A DNA stretch of 64,000 bases from assembly GCA_050250875.1 (NCBI GenBank), contig JBFWNV010000002.1, forward strand, positions 434,001-498,000. The letters are read 5' to 3'. The DNA is from CAWAYR01 sp050250875 (GTDB lineage: Bacteria > Acidobacteriota > Vicinamibacteria > Vicinamibacterales > UBA2999). Made by a program: the position numbers and the translations under genes. The first letter of the stretch is position 1, and each line of letters begins with the position of its first letter. The notes under the pieces are model-generated. The model was not told the DNA's origin and searched no databases. It worked only from the letters and a program-made list of their open reading frames with translations. Positions 24,888 through 34,739 of the stretch are shown piece by piece.

Positions 24888-27800
24888 ATGGCCCAACCCC
24901 CTTGGCCGATTCAAGTCGCCGTCCTCCTCGCCGCGTTGACCGGCTTCGGCGTGGGCGAGGCTTCAGCCCAGACTTTCGGGCCCTTCACCATCACGTCGCA
25001 CTACACCTACAAGATCGACTGCAACGAGGGGGAACTCGCCACGTGTATCGAGGTCGGCGACCAGGACAACGGTCACGATCTCGTCTACACCGTGTACGTC
25101 GAGCGGGAGGCGCCCGGGCAATGGGCCATCACCGGCACCGTGACCGGTACGGCCTTCTTGCGGGGCGTCTACTTCGGCACCCTCGCCACATGTACGGAGC
25201 CGGTCAGCGGCACGGTCTCCGGCAGCGGCATGGTCGTCTCTGGCCAGCTGTCGCTCTCGTTCCAAGTCGACACCCCGGTTCCGTGCTGGAGCGAGAACAC
25301 GGGAGTGAGCTTCTCCGAGGCGTTGGGCGATACCGCCACGTTCGTCGGAGACGACATCGCCTCAGTCAGACTCGATCATACCGAGCGCCAGGAGTCGGGC
25401 ATCCCGGGCGTGTACAGCCAAGTGGCGGAGAAGGCCGTGGCCGGGACGATGACGCTTCTGCGTCTGCCCGTCCTGCTCGTCCCCGGCATCGGCGCCACCT
25501 ATCCCGGCACGCCGGGTGGCGACCTCGGCTGGCTGCTCCGCCGGGGCGTCGCGCCAGGATCCTTGCGCGTCGATCCGTTGACCAGGGCCTACGACGATCT
25601 CATCGAGACGTTCAAGTCCGCGGGCTACGTCGAGGGCGAAGACCTCTTCGTCGTCACCTACGACTGGCGGCTGGCACCGGGGCCGATCGACGGGTCCATC
25701 GACGGCACGATCGACGGTGGTCTGACCGCGACGGGCATCAGCGACGACCTCTACGAATACGGCGTGGACTACTTCGGGGTCTTCCTCAAACGCGCCGCCG
25801 AGGCGTGGGCCCGGAAGTACCCGGAGGCGCCGCCGCTCGATGCCGTCGATGTCGTCGCGCACAGCACCGGCGGCCTCGTCGCCCGCACGTACATCCAAAG
25901 CCCCGCCTACGGCGGGGAGTACGAGCCCGGCCAGCCGTTACCGAAGGTCAACAAGCTGATCATGATCGGCGTCCCCAACCGCGGCGCCTCCAAGGTGTGG
26001 AACATTCTCCACGACAACTGGAGCGCGGACATCGCGTTCCACCTGGTCCTGTCGAAGATCGTCCTGCGCGCCTACGTGCAGGTCATGGAGAAGGGCCAGC
26101 AGATCGTCGGGCCGGATCACACGATCACCAAGGCGATGCTGGAGTCGCCGATCGCCTGCCCCCAGGGCCCGCGGGTGTGCTTCATCGACAAGTACATCCC
26201 GACGGCCCGCGCGCTGCTGGCCACCTACGACTTCCTCGACGTCGGCGCCGGCCCAGCGTCGGTCAACCTCGACTTCCTGCAGCGCAACTCCCTCCTGCTC
26301 GACCTCAACGCCGGCCTCGACCACGTCGTAACCGGCGACCCCAACGGCTTCGCGGATCTGGCCGCCGTGACGGTGATCTACGGGACCAACGGCGACGACG
26401 ACGGTGGCACCCCCGTGCAGGCGGTCGAAGGCATCGGATCCGACCTGTCCGCAGGAATCGTCAACTTCACCGACATCGGCCCGCGCGGCGCCCGCAACAA
26501 CGAGGTGTTCTACACCGATGTCGTCGAGGAGAACGCGGGCGACGGCACGGTACCGCTCGAGTCGTCGGTCGGCCAGTTCCTCACTGACAGCCGGGTCACG
26601 TTGAAGCCGTTCACCAAGGGCGTCAACTCGACGGCCAAGGTGAAGCACGTGGACCTCATGTCCAACCCCGACGTCCAGCGAGAGGTGCTGGCGACCCTCG
26701 GCGTCACCGGTGCCGCGATTCATACCGGATTCTTCGCTCGCCAGTGGGGCCTCATCCAGTGCGCCGCCTCCGGTTGTGTCGCCGTGCAGACCGATCCCGT
26801 CGAGGGCTTCGTCGTCGATGGCGTCGGCCGCCGCCTCGGCTACACCGCCTCCACCGGCCCGCTCACTGAGATCCCGGGCAGCTTCTGGAGCGGCGACGCC
26901 GACGGCATGGGCTGGATTCTCGGCGATCTGGTGCCGCCGCTGACCCTGCAGCTCACCGGCCTGGGTGGCGACTACATGGCACAGGTGACGACGCTGTCGA
27001 GCGCGGGCGCCGGCGGCATCGAGGTGCGCGGCACGCTGGCGGCCGGGGAGGCACGCTCGGTCGCCGTCCCCCTCACCGTCGTGGCCGACACCACCAACCC
27101 GACCGCGATCCTCACCGCGCCCGAGTCCATTCCGTTCGGCCAGGACCTGACCGTTGCCGGCGACCAGTCGTTCGACGTCGGCGGGACGATCGTCCGCTAC
27201 GAGTGGACGCTGGGCGGCTACCCGGTGGTCGAGACCGCGACGCCGTCCTTCACGTTCGCGGCCGGCAGCTATCCGCTGGCGCCTGGGCTGCACGACATCC
27301 AGCTCGTCGTGGTGGACGACAGCGGCAACCAGTCCTCGCCCGTCAGCCGGCAGGTGCAGGTGATCGGCGACACCGTGAATCCCACGGCCGTGATCACGGG
27401 GCCGGCCGAGCTCGTCGAGCGGCACCCGCTGCCCGTATCGGGCACCGGCTCGATCGATCCCGGCGGCACGATCGTGGTCTATCGCTGGCGGCTCGACGCC
27501 TACCCGTTGGTCGAGACCAGCCAGCCGACGTTCACCTTCACGTCTGCGGCGTACCCGCTCTTGGCCGGACCGCACGTGGTGACGCTGACGGTGGTCGATG
27601 CCAGCGGCAACCACTCGACGCCCGTGCAGCTCCAGGTGTCGGTCGTCGCCGACACGGCGCCAACGGCCGTTCTGGATACGCCGAGCGCCATCGACCTGGG
27701 CGATCCGCTGGTGGTGTCCGGTGCCGGATCGACGGACGCCGTCGGCACCATCGTGCGCTACATCTGGCAGCTCGACGGCTCGATCGAGGTCGAGACGTCC

Positions 27801-28958
27801 GCGCCCTCATTCACCTTCACCGACCCGCCCTACGCGCTCGGTGTCGGCCTCCACACGGTGCGGCTCCGCGTCATCGACGACGCCGGTCAGCACTCGTCCA
27901 CCGTTCAACGGCAGGTCGAGGTCCGGGGAGACACCACCAACCCGACGGCTGTGCTCTCGGCGCCGACGACGATCGTGGAAGGCGAGGACCTGGCGGTGTC
28001 GGCCACGGGCTCCACGGACATCGGCGGCGCGATCGTCCGCTACGAGTGGACGCTCGACGCCTTCGCCCCGGTCGAGACCGATTCGCCCGCGTTCACCTTC
28101 ACCGCGGCGACCTATCCCCTGGGAGACGGCGAGCACACCGTCCAGCTCGTCGTCGTCGACGACAGCGGCAACCGCTCGTCGCCCGACGAACGCCGCATCA
28201 CCGTCACCGCCCGCGCCGACACCGTGCAGCTCCACCTGCGCGTCGAGGGCCTCGGCGGCCTGCCGGCCACCGTCACGGTCCGGGCCACCGCCCGCTACCT
28301 CACGCTGCCCGACGGCATCAGCGATCCCCAGCTTCCCTCCGCGCCGCCGTGCGCCAACGCCGCCGACTGCCTGTTCGCGCCGCGCGCCGGCAGCACCGTG
28401 GTGATCGACGTCGCCCCCGGCGGCACCCTCCTCACCGGCCCGTTCGTGGCCGGCTGGACCGGCTGCGACGCCCAGGCCAACGGCCGCTGCTACCTCACGC
28501 TGGCCGAGAACCGCGTCGCCACCGTGCGCGTCACGCGGACGCGGCCGGTGTTCGCGGTGGGCACCACCGGCGGCGCGCTGTTCTCCAGCGCCGCCGGGCC
28601 CGGCGTGCTGGCCTTTGCCGCCGCGCGCACCGCCGCCGGCGATCTGCTGGGCGGCGGCGCCGTCGTCGCCGTGTCGGCGGCCCAGTACGGCTGCGGCGCC
28701 GTCGCCACGGTGGAGCGAAGCGGCAACCGGACCACCCTGGTCACACGCTACGGCGTCAAGGCGCCGGCCCAGGCCGGCGCCGCGCCGCTCCCCGGCTATG
28801 CCTGCCGCATCACGGTCACCGATGCGACCAGCCGCAGCGGCCGCGACCAGTACGCGATCCAGGTGATCGCCCCGAGCGGGGCGGTCGAGCTGTCGGCGAC
28901 CGGCAACGCGTCGTTCCTGGCGTTCGTCACGCTGACCAACGTGCCCGTGGTGTGGTGA
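24888..28958 (+). CDS. Exported lipase/acyltransferase-like hydrolase with four PKD-like repeats
   Basis: A 1356-residue secreted protein. After a signal peptide ending near residue 27 (GEASAQT) and a ~150-residue unassigned beta domain, an LCAT/PGAP1-like alpha/beta hydrolase runs from about 190 (VLLVPGIGATYPG) to 600, with the nucleophile S326 in VVAHSTGGLVART. Four tandem Ig/PKD-like repeats of 93-96 residues follow (734-827, 828-921, 922-1014, 1015-1110), each beginning D-T-x-(N)-P-T-A and holding a GTIVRYEW-like strand and a VVDDSGN turn. The last ~245 residues contain paired Cys motifs. It probably attacks acyl esters outside the cell, with the repeats as spacer or binding modules. The start at 24888 is chosen for the signal peptide; there is no clear Shine-Dalgarno sequence. 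Confidence 0.8.
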   Translation: MAQPPWPIQVAVLLAALTGFGVGEASAQTFGPFTITSHYTYKIDCNEGELATCIEVGDQDNGHDLVYTVYVEREAPGQWAITGTVTGTAFLRGVYFGTLATCTEPVSGTVSGSGMVVSGQLSLSFQVDTPVPCWSENTGVSFSEALGDTATFVGDDIASVRLDHTERQESGIPGVYSQVAEKAVAGTMTLLRLPVLLVPGIGATYPGTPGGDLGWLLRRGVAPGSLRVDPLTRAYDDLIETFKSAGYVEGEDLFVVTYDWRLAPGPIDGSIDGTIDGGLTATGISDDLYEYGVDYFGVFLKRAAEAWARKYPEAPPLDAVDVVAHSTGGLVARTYIQSPAYGGEYEPGQPLPKVNKLIMIGVPNRGASKVWNILHDNWSADIAFHLVLSKIVLRAYVQVMEKGQQIVGPDHTITKAMLESPIACPQGPRVCFIDKYIPTARALLATYDFLDVGAGPASVNLDFLQRNSLLLDLNAGLDHVVTGDPNGFADLAAVTVIYGTNGDDDGGTPVQAVEGIGSDLSAGIVNFTDIGPRGARNNEVFYTDVVEENAGDGTVPLESSVGQFLTDSRVTLKPFTKGVNSTAKVKHVDLMSNPDVQREVLATLGVTGAAIHTGFFARQWGLIQCAASGCVAVQTDPVEGFVVDGVGRRLGYTASTGPLTEIPGSFWSGDADGMGWILGDLVPPLTLQLTGLGGDYMAQVTTLSSAGAGGIEVRGTLAAGEARSVAVPLTVVADTTNPTAILTAPESIPFGQDLTVAGDQSFDVGGTIVRYEWTLGGYPVVETATPSFTFAAGSYPLAPGLHDIQLVVVDDSGNQSSPVSRQVQVIGDTVNPTAVITGPAELVERHPLPVSGTGSIDPGGTIVVYRWRLDAYPLVETSQPTFTFTSAAYPLLAGPHVVTLTVVDASGNHSTPVQLQVSVVADTAPTAVLDTPSAIDLGDPLVVSGAGSTDAVGTIVRYIWQLDGSIEVETSAPSFTFTDPPYALGVGLHTVRLRVIDDAGQHSSTVQRQVEVRGDTTNPTAVLSAPTTIVEGEDLAVSATGSTDIGGAIVRYEWTLDAFAPVETDSPAFTFTAATYPLGDGEHTVQLVVVDDSGNRSSPDERRITVTARADTVQLHLRVEGLGGLPATVTVRATARYLTLPDGISDPQLPSAPPCANAADCLFAPRAGSTVVIDVAPGGTLLTGPFVAGWTGCDAQANGRCYLTLAENRVATVRVTRTRPVFAVGTTGGALFSSAAGPGVLAFAAARTAAGDLLGGGAVVAVSAAQYGCGAVATVERSGNRTTLVTRYGVKAPAQAGAAPLPGYACRITVTDATSRSGRDQYAIQVIAPSGAVELSATGNASFLAFVTLTNVPVVW
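27087..28217 (+). repeat. Four in-frame ~282-nt repeats encoding PKD-like domains
   Basis: Repeat units begin at 27087, 27369, 27651 and 27930 (282, 282, 279 and 288 nt). The protein repeats are clearly homologous while the DNA has diverged, so this is an old domain duplication and not a recent tandem array. Confidence 0.7.
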
Positions 28959-28997
28959 GTCGTCCAACTCGTCGACCGGATGTCTGGGGAGGCAGCC

Positions 28998-31448
28998 ATG
29001 ACGCGAACGACTATGACGGCGGTGACGGTGGCCGCGGTTCTGCTGGCTGCCACGACGATCGCCACGCGGGACGCAGGCCGCGACCCGCATGCTCTCGAGG
29101 CACGGCCGCCGCAGGGCCGTCAGGTGGCGTTCGAAGAGAACCGCGGGCAGCACGACGCCCGCGCGCGCTACGTCGCCCGCGGCGCCAACTTCTCGCTCTT
29201 CCTCACCGACACCGACGCCGTCCTGGCCATACCTGCGGTCGGCGGGTCCATGTCAGCGGCGGGCCCCCGGCGCGGTGTGGCGCTCCGCCTCGCCATGGTC
29301 GGTGCGCAGGAGGGCGCCGCGCCGGTCGGTGAGGCGCCGCTGCCGCATCGCGTCAACTACCTGAAGGGCAGCGACGCTTCGCGATGGGTCACCGGAGTGC
29401 CGACCTACGGTCGCGTGCGCCAGCGGGCCCTGCGGCCCGGAGTGGACGTCGTCTGGTATGCCAGCGCGGCTGGCACGCTGGAATACGACGTGGACGTCGC
29501 ACCCGCGGCCGATCCGGCGGCCATCGAGTTCGAACTCGAGGGTGCTGAGCGGCTCGAAGTGACCGAGACCGGCGGGCTGCGAATTCACACCGGGGCGGGC
29601 GTGGTCGAACAGGATCGCCCGGTCGCCTATCAGGACGGCCGCGGCGTCAGAGAGCCGGTCGAGAGCGCATACGAGCTGCGCGGACCGGCGCGGGTCGGGT
29701 TCCGCGTCGGCGCCTACGACGACAGCCGCACGCTGGTCATCGATCCGAACCTGTCGCAGCTGGCGTTCTCGACCTATCTGGGCGGCTCGGACCTCGAGAG
29801 TCTCTGGAGCCTGGCGGTTGACAAGTCCCGCAACGTCTACGTCGCTGGGGTGACCCAGTCGTTCGACTTCCCCACGACGCCCGGCAGCCTCGACCCGACC
29901 CTCGACGGCAGTCACCAGCTCGACGTCTTCGTCACGAAGCTGAACGCGGCGGCGACCACGGCCGTGTTCTCGACCTACCTGGGCGGAACCGAGAGCGAGA
30001 GCCGTCCGGCGATTGCCGTGGACGCCAATGGGCGCACCTACGTCGTCGGAACCACCGACTCGGATGACTATCCGGTCACGCGGGGCGCTTTCGGTACGAA
30101 GGTCCATCCGTTCAAGAAGGCCTTCGTCACCCAGCTCACTCCCGACGGCGACGGCCTCGAGTACTCGACGTTCCTCCATGGACCCACGCCTGCCCCCGGC
30201 CTCGGGCTGGCCTTGTCGGAGGCCACCGGGGTCGCCGTCGACGCGTTCGGCAACGCGTATGTCGTCGGGCGGACGACAGCGGCCGATTTCCCGCTGAGTC
30301 CTGGTGCCTTCGACACCACCCACAACGGCTCCTACGATTTCTTCGCGGCGGCGCTCGACCGCACGGGATCGCACCTGATCTTCTCGACGCTGCTCGGCGG
30401 CAGCGGCGACGAGGGGGAGCCCAGGGTGGTGCTGGCCGGGGGGGCCGTCGTGGTGGCCGGCTCGACCCGATCCCCGGACTACCCCACGACCGCAGGGGCG
30501 CTCGACGGCACACTCAACGGCGGGCCGACCGGCGGTTCCCCGATCCCCGCCGACGGCGTCATCACGGTCCTGAACGCCACCGGGAGCGCGCTCGTGGCGT
30601 CCACGTATCTGGGCGGCAGCCAAGGTGACTCCGCTACCGCCATCGCCCTCGGCGCCGACGGCCATCTTCACGTCGCCGGTACCGCGCAATCGGCCGACTT
30701 CCCGACCACTGCCGGGGCGTTCGACCGGACGTTGGCCGGCGTGATGGACGGCTTCGTCGCCAAGCTGCCGCTGACGCTCGACGCCCTGCTCTACTCGACC
30801 CTGATCGGCGGCACCGGCGGCGACTCCATCGGAGGGATGGCCCTCGAACCGCCGGGCTGTCCGCCCGGAGTCGCGTGTGCCAGGCCGCAGCGGGTGTTCG
30901 TGACCGGAAACACGAGCTCGGTGGACTTTCCGATGCGCGCGTCCTTCGATGCCACCTTCAACGGCGGCACGCTCGACGCTTTCGTGTCGCTGGTCGATGC
31001 CACAGGGGCGACGCTGGCGTTCTCGACGTTCTTCGGTGGTCCCAGCTATGAGTACGGCCGGGCCGCGGCCAGCGACGGCGGCGGCAACATCGTGGTCGCC
31101 GGCACGACGCGAGGATCGGTTCCCGCGGCCGGCGACGGCGTCTTCCAGAAGCTGCCAGTCGGCACCCTCGAGAACGGCTTCATCGCCAAGTTCGGGACCC
31201 ACGTCGTGTCGGGCCGGATCCTCGACGACGCCGGCCGGCCGGTGAGCGGTGTCACGGTGACCGCCAGCATCGGATTCGCAGCGACCGCGATCACCGATCT
31301 TCACGGCTTCTATGTGATCGATCTCCCGACTCCGCTGGCCATCTTCCGCGTCACGCCGAGTCTCTCGGGGGCGTCGTTCACGCCGGCGTTCCGTCAGTTC
31401 ACGGGCGTTCAGAGCAATCGCGTCGCCAACTTCACGCGTCTGCCCTGA
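28998..31448 (+). CDS. Exported SBBP-repeat beta-propeller protein
   Basis: An 816-residue secreted protein. The ATG at 28998 has GGGGAGG 5 nt upstream. A signal peptide is followed by an N-terminal domain with EENRGQHD and HRVNYLKG near 120, typical of large proteins with SBBP (seven-bladed beta-propeller) repeats. At least seven blades follow, marked by STYLGGS/T and V-A-G-T-T-x-S-x-D-F-P units spaced 55-65 residues apart. The C-terminal ~75 residues (VSGRILDDAGRPVSGVTVT) form a carboxypeptidase-regulatory-like beta sandwich. It is probably a surface or matrix protein; no enzymatic site is visible. It lies 39 nt after the lipase gene and is probably co-transcribed. Confidence 0.8.
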   Translation: MTRTTMTAVTVAAVLLAATTIATRDAGRDPHALEARPPQGRQVAFEENRGQHDARARYVARGANFSLFLTDTDAVLAIPAVGGSMSAAGPRRGVALRLAMVGAQEGAAPVGEAPLPHRVNYLKGSDASRWVTGVPTYGRVRQRALRPGVDVVWYASAAGTLEYDVDVAPAADPAAIEFELEGAERLEVTETGGLRIHTGAGVVEQDRPVAYQDGRGVREPVESAYELRGPARVGFRVGAYDDSRTLVIDPNLSQLAFSTYLGGSDLESLWSLAVDKSRNVYVAGVTQSFDFPTTPGSLDPTLDGSHQLDVFVTKLNAAATTAVFSTYLGGTESESRPAIAVDANGRTYVVGTTDSDDYPVTRGAFGTKVHPFKKAFVTQLTPDGDGLEYSTFLHGPTPAPGLGLALSEATGVAVDAFGNAYVVGRTTAADFPLSPGAFDTTHNGSYDFFAAALDRTGSHLIFSTLLGGSGDEGEPRVVLAGGAVVVAGSTRSPDYPTTAGALDGTLNGGPTGGSPIPADGVITVLNATGSALVASTYLGGSQGDSATAIALGADGHLHVAGTAQSADFPTTAGAFDRTLAGVMDGFVAKLPLTLDALLYSTLIGGTGGDSIGGMALEPPGCPPGVACARPQRVFVTGNTSSVDFPMRASFDATFNGGTLDAFVSLVDATGATLAFSTFFGGPSYEYGRAAASDGGGNIVVAGTTRGSVPAAGDGVFQKLPVGTLENGFIAKFGTHVVSGRILDDAGRPVSGVTVTASIGFAATAITDLHGFYVIDLPTPLAIFRVTPSLSGASFTPAFRQFTGVQSNRVANFTRLP

Positions 31449-31524
31449 CCGTCCCGCTGGCGATCGACACGGCTTGCCGATGTGCGATGCTGAGGCCGGC
31501 CGCGGGGCCTCCGTGCTGCAGTCG

Positions 31525-32160
31525 ATGACCCGCATCCTCATCGTCGAGGACGACCCGACATTCCGGCAGCGCTTCGCCGACATCGTCGGGTCGTGCCCCC
31601 GCTTCGCCCTGGTGGCGGCGGTCGGCACCTGCGCCGAGGCGCGCGCGGCGCTCGGCCGCGGCCCTGTGGACGTGCTGCTGTGCGACCTCGGACTGCCCGA
31701 CGGCGACGGCGCCGACGTGGTCCGCGAGGCGCGCCGGCTGCATCCGTCGCTCGACGCGATGGTCGTCACGGTCTTCGGCGACGACGCGCACGTGATGCGC
31801 AGCCTCGAAGCGGGTGCCACCGGCTACCTGCTGAAGGACAGCCTGCCCGACGACTTCATCGCCACCATCGAGCTGCTGCGCGCCGGCGGCAGCCCGATTC
31901 ACCCGACGATCGCGCGGCGGGTGCTGCAGCGTTTCACCGCGGTCTCGCGGCGGCCGGTCGAAACCACGGTGACGCTGTCGGACCGCGAGCGCGAGGTGCT
32001 GGCGCTCGTGTCGAAGGGCTACCGCGTGCCCGAGATCGCCGCGCTGCTCACGATCTCGCCGCACACGGTGTCGTCGCACATCAAGAGCATCTACAACAAG
32101 CTGGAAGTGTCGTCGCGGGGTGAAGCGGTGTATGAAGCGAGCCGGCTGCGGCTCATCTGA
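31525..32160 (+). CDS. NarL/FixJ-type response regulator
   Basis: A 211-residue two-component regulator. The receiver domain (1-120) has acidic residues at 9-10, phospho-acceptor D54 in LLCDLGLPDG, a conserved Thr near 82 and K104 in YLLKDSLPDD. The C-terminal LuxR/GerE helix-turn-helix (about 145-205) reads LSDREREVLALVSKGYRVPEIA and HTVSSHIKSIYNKLEV. I use the ATG at 31525 because the receiver begins there (MTRILIVEDD). It overlaps the following histidine kinase gene, so the two form a pair. DNA targets are unknown; the adjacent sigma factor gene is one candidate. Confidence 0.85.
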   Translation: MTRILIVEDDPTFRQRFADIVGSCPRFALVAAVGTCAEARAALGRGPVDVLLCDLGLPDGDGADVVREARRLHPSLDAMVVTVFGDDAHVMRSLEAGATGYLLKDSLPDDFIATIELLRAGGSPIHPTIARRVLQRFTAVSRRPVETTVTLSDREREVLALVSKGYRVPEIAALLTISPHTVSSHIKSIYNKLEVSSRGEAVYEASRLRLI

Positions 32161-34039
32161 GCGCTGCGCGGCGGTGGTGGCGCTGCTGCTCGGCGTCGCG
32201 CTGTCCGGCGCCGGGTGCGGACGCGGCGACGCCGCCGGCCCGCCGGCTCCGATCACGCAAGCCGCGATCCTGCTCACCGGCGGCGACGCGCCGCCGCCCG
32301 ATGACGCCGCCTGGCGGCCGGTGGCGCTGCCCGACGACTGGAGCCGCAGCCGTCCGACGGTGGGTGGCGACGCGTGGTACCGCATCGAGTTCGACGTCCG
32401 CACGTCGCCGCCGCCGCTCACGGCCATCTACGTCCCGCGCCTCAGCATGGTCGCGCGGCCGTACGTGAACGGCACGCGCCTCACCGACGGCGGCCGGTTC
32501 GACGAGCCGGTGACCCGGCTGTGGTACCGCCCGCAGCTCTACTGGGTGCCGCCGGCGGTGCTCGACCCCGGACGCAACGTCTTCCATCTGCGCCTGCGCG
32601 CCTACCCCGACAACCAGGCCGGCCTGTCGGAGGTCCACATCGGCGACCCGGCGGTGCTGCGCGCCCGTTGGGAGCGGCACGTGTTCCGTCAGGTCACCGC
32701 GATGCAGGCCACCACCGGCATCACCTTCGCCCTCGGCGTGCTGGTGCTGGTGGCGTGGTTCGTGCTGCGCTGGACCAGCGCCTACGGCTGGTTCGGCCTC
32801 GCCGCGATGTGCTGGACGCTGCACAGCACGCTCGTCCTGACCGTCGACATCCCGGTGCCGACCCTCGTCTGGGAGGTGCTGATCGTCGCCTCCCTGATCT
32901 GGGTCGTGGTGGCGATGATGATGTTCGCGCTGCGCTTCGCCGGCCTGCGGCGACCGTGGCTCGAGGCGGCGGCGCTGACCTACGCCGTCGTCTCGCCGCT
33001 GGTGCTGTGGGCGGCCGGGCTGGCGCAGATCTTCGGCGTCGCCAACGCGCTGCTGCTCGCCCTGCTCTTCCTCGGCGCCTACGAGTTCAAGATCCTGCTC
33101 GACGTCGCCCGCCGCTCGCGCTCGGCCGAGAGCATGCTGCTGGTCGGCGCGGCACTGTTCGTGCTCGGGCTGGGCGCCCACGACTGGTTCAACCGGCAGG
33201 GGGCGTTCGCCTTCGCCGAGCCGTTCAACATGCATTACGGCGTGCCAGTGCTCTTCATCGCCGTGTTCTGGAACCTGCTCGGTCAGGTCGCCGCCGGACG
33301 GCGCGCCGCCGAGACGCTCAACGTCGAGCTGGAGGCGCGGGTGCGCGAAAAGGCCCTGGCGCTCGAACGGTCGTACGCCGAGCTGCGCGCCGCCTACGCC
33401 GCCGAGACGCTCGCCGGCGAACGCGAGCGGATCATGCGCGACATGCACGACGGTGTCGGCTCGCAGCTCATCGCCGCCCGCCAGCTCGCCAGCCAGGGCA
33501 CGCTCGGCGCCGGCGAACTGACGGCGCTGCTCGACGAGTGCATCGACGATCTGCGCCTGATGATCGACTCGCTCGAGCCGACCGACGGCGACCTCGTGAC
33601 CGTGCTCGGCAACCTGCGCTACCGGCTCACCGAGCGGCTGGCCCGCCAGGGCGTGGCGCTGCGCTGGGAAGTCGCCGATCTGCCGGCCACCGGTCTGTTG
33701 CCGCGCGACATCCTGCAGGTGCTGCGCATCGTGCAGGAGGCCGTCGCCAACGTGCTCAAACACGCGGGCGCCACCGAGGTGGTGGTGTCGGCCGGCCTCG
33801 CCGCCGACGGCACCGAGATACTGCTGAGCGTGCGCGACAACGGCCGCGGCTTCCCGACCGACGCGCCGCGGCGCGGCGGGCGCGGCCTGGGCAACATGCG
33901 CCAGCGGGCCACGGCGGTCGGCGGCGACCTGCGGGTGGAAGGGGGGCCGTCGGGGTCGATCGTGACGCTCGCCCTTCCGGTGCGGCCGGCGTCAGCCGCA
34001 CGGGACGGCACCCGCACCGACGTACAGCGTCCGGCCTGA
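32132..34039 (+). CDS. Membrane sensor histidine kinase, 7TM-DISM-like with HisKA_3
   Basis: A 635-residue sensor kinase. It begins with a signal or lipobox-like segment (LSGAGC), a periplasmic beta domain (about 40-190, WRPVALPDDW and WYRIEFDV, like 7TMR-DISM extracellular domains), then about seven hydrophobic helices (about 195-385), a coiled linker rich in Ala/Glu/Arg, and the HisKA_3 dimerisation helix with phospho-acceptor H439 in RDMHDGVGSQL. The HATPase_c domain has NVLKHAGATE, DNGRGF and GRGLGNM boxes. Start could be the GTG at 32120 or the ATG at 32132; both overlap the response regulator. The ligand is unknown. Confidence 0.85.
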   Translation: MKRAGCGSSERCAAVVALLLGVALSGAGCGRGDAAGPPAPITQAAILLTGGDAPPPDDAAWRPVALPDDWSRSRPTVGGDAWYRIEFDVRTSPPPLTAIYVPRLSMVARPYVNGTRLTDGGRFDEPVTRLWYRPQLYWVPPAVLDPGRNVFHLRLRAYPDNQAGLSEVHIGDPAVLRARWERHVFRQVTAMQATTGITFALGVLVLVAWFVLRWTSAYGWFGLAAMCWTLHSTLVLTVDIPVPTLVWEVLIVASLIWVVVAMMMFALRFAGLRRPWLEAAALTYAVVSPLVLWAAGLAQIFGVANALLLALLFLGAYEFKILLDVARRSRSAESMLLVGAALFVLGLGAHDWFNRQGAFAFAEPFNMHYGVPVLFIAVFWNLLGQVAAGRRAAETLNVELEARVREKALALERSYAELRAAYAAETLAGERERIMRDMHDGVGSQLIAARQLASQGTLGAGELTALLDECIDDLRLMIDSLEPTDGDLVTVLGNLRYRLTERLARQGVALRWEVADLPATGLLPRDILQVLRIVQEAVANVLKHAGATEVVVSAGLAADGTEILLSVRDNGRGFPTDAPRRGGRGLGNMRQRATAVGGDLRVEGGPSGSIVTLALPVRPASAARDGTRTDVQRPA

Positions 34040-34082
34040 CCCCTCCCCTGTTCAGGGGATACCGCCGGCGGGCGTCCCTCCC

Positions 34083-34088
34083 TACGAT
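34083..34088 (+). promoter_or_regulatory. -10-like TACGAT before ECF sigma factor GTG
   Basis: TACGAT ends 6 nt before the GTG at 34095, consistent with the leaderless layout seen elsewhere and supporting that GTG as the start. Confidence 0.3.
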
Positions 34089-34094
34089 GCCGGG

Positions 34095-34739
34095 GTGGCT
34101 CGCGGCCCGGCCGACCTCGCGCTCTCCCCGCCCTCGCCGGCCGACGCGCGCCTCGACACGCTGCTGCACCAGTACGGCTCGCTCATCGCGTGGGCGGTGC
34201 GTCGGGTGGCCGGTCCGGGCGGTCACCAGGACGTCGACGACATCCGCCAGAACGTCGTGGTCGCGTTGTGGACCCAGCTCCGCCGCGGTCGGACGATCGC
34301 CCACCCCACGGCCTACATCCATCGCATCGCGGTTCGCGAGACGGTGCGCGCGGTGGCGCTGGCACGCCTGCAGAGCGGCGAGCCGCTCGGCGACGACGTC
34401 GCCAATGTCGCGGCCTGCGAATCCGACGACCCGGCGCAGCGCCGCGAACGTCGCGACGCGGTGCGGACCGCCGTCGCCGCGCTGGCGCTGGATCGGCGCC
34501 GCGCCGTGCAAGGCCACCTCGCCGGATTCAGCGTGCACGAGCTGATGGATCTCTACGGCTGGTCGTACCAGCGCGCCCGCAACCTGATCGCCCGTGGCAT
34601 GGCCGACCTGCGCGCCGCACTGCGGGCGCGGCCCGACGGGGCACCGGCGGACGGTCAGGGACGCGCGGCGGCGGCGGCGGCGCAGGCCCGGGCGCGATCG
34701 GGACCGGCGCCGGCGCAGAGCTGGGCGAGCGCCCGCTGA
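34095..34739 (+). CDS. ECF-type RNA polymerase sigma factor
   Basis: A 214-residue sigma-70 family factor. Region 2 spans about 20-85 (LLHQYGSLIAWAVRRVAG, DVDDIRQNVVVALWTQL) and region 4 about 125-180 (a DRRRAVQGHLAGFSVHEL helix and WSYQRARNLIARGMADLR recognition helix). The last ~35 residues are a low-complexity Ala/Gly/Arg tail whose DNA overlaps the 3' end of the convergent zinc-finger gene by 85 nt. It follows the histidine kinase by 55 nt. The natural partner anti-sigma factor may be the convergent membrane protein at 34655-35554, which has a zf-HC2 motif. Confidence 0.8.
   Translation: MARGPADLALSPPSPADARLDTLLHQYGSLIAWAVRRVAGPGGHQDVDDIRQNVVVALWTQLRRGRTIAHPTAYIHRIAVRETVRAVALARLQSGEPLGDDVANVAACESDDPAQRRERRDAVRTAVAALALDRRRAVQGHLAGFSVHELMDLYGWSYQRARNLIARGMADLRAALRARPDGAPADGQGRAAAAAAQARARSGPAPAQSWASAR

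Noticed and set aside
27087..28217. CRISPR-like or tandem DNA repeats
   Set aside because: The periodicity is at protein level (PKD-like domains) and the DNA copies are strongly diverged.
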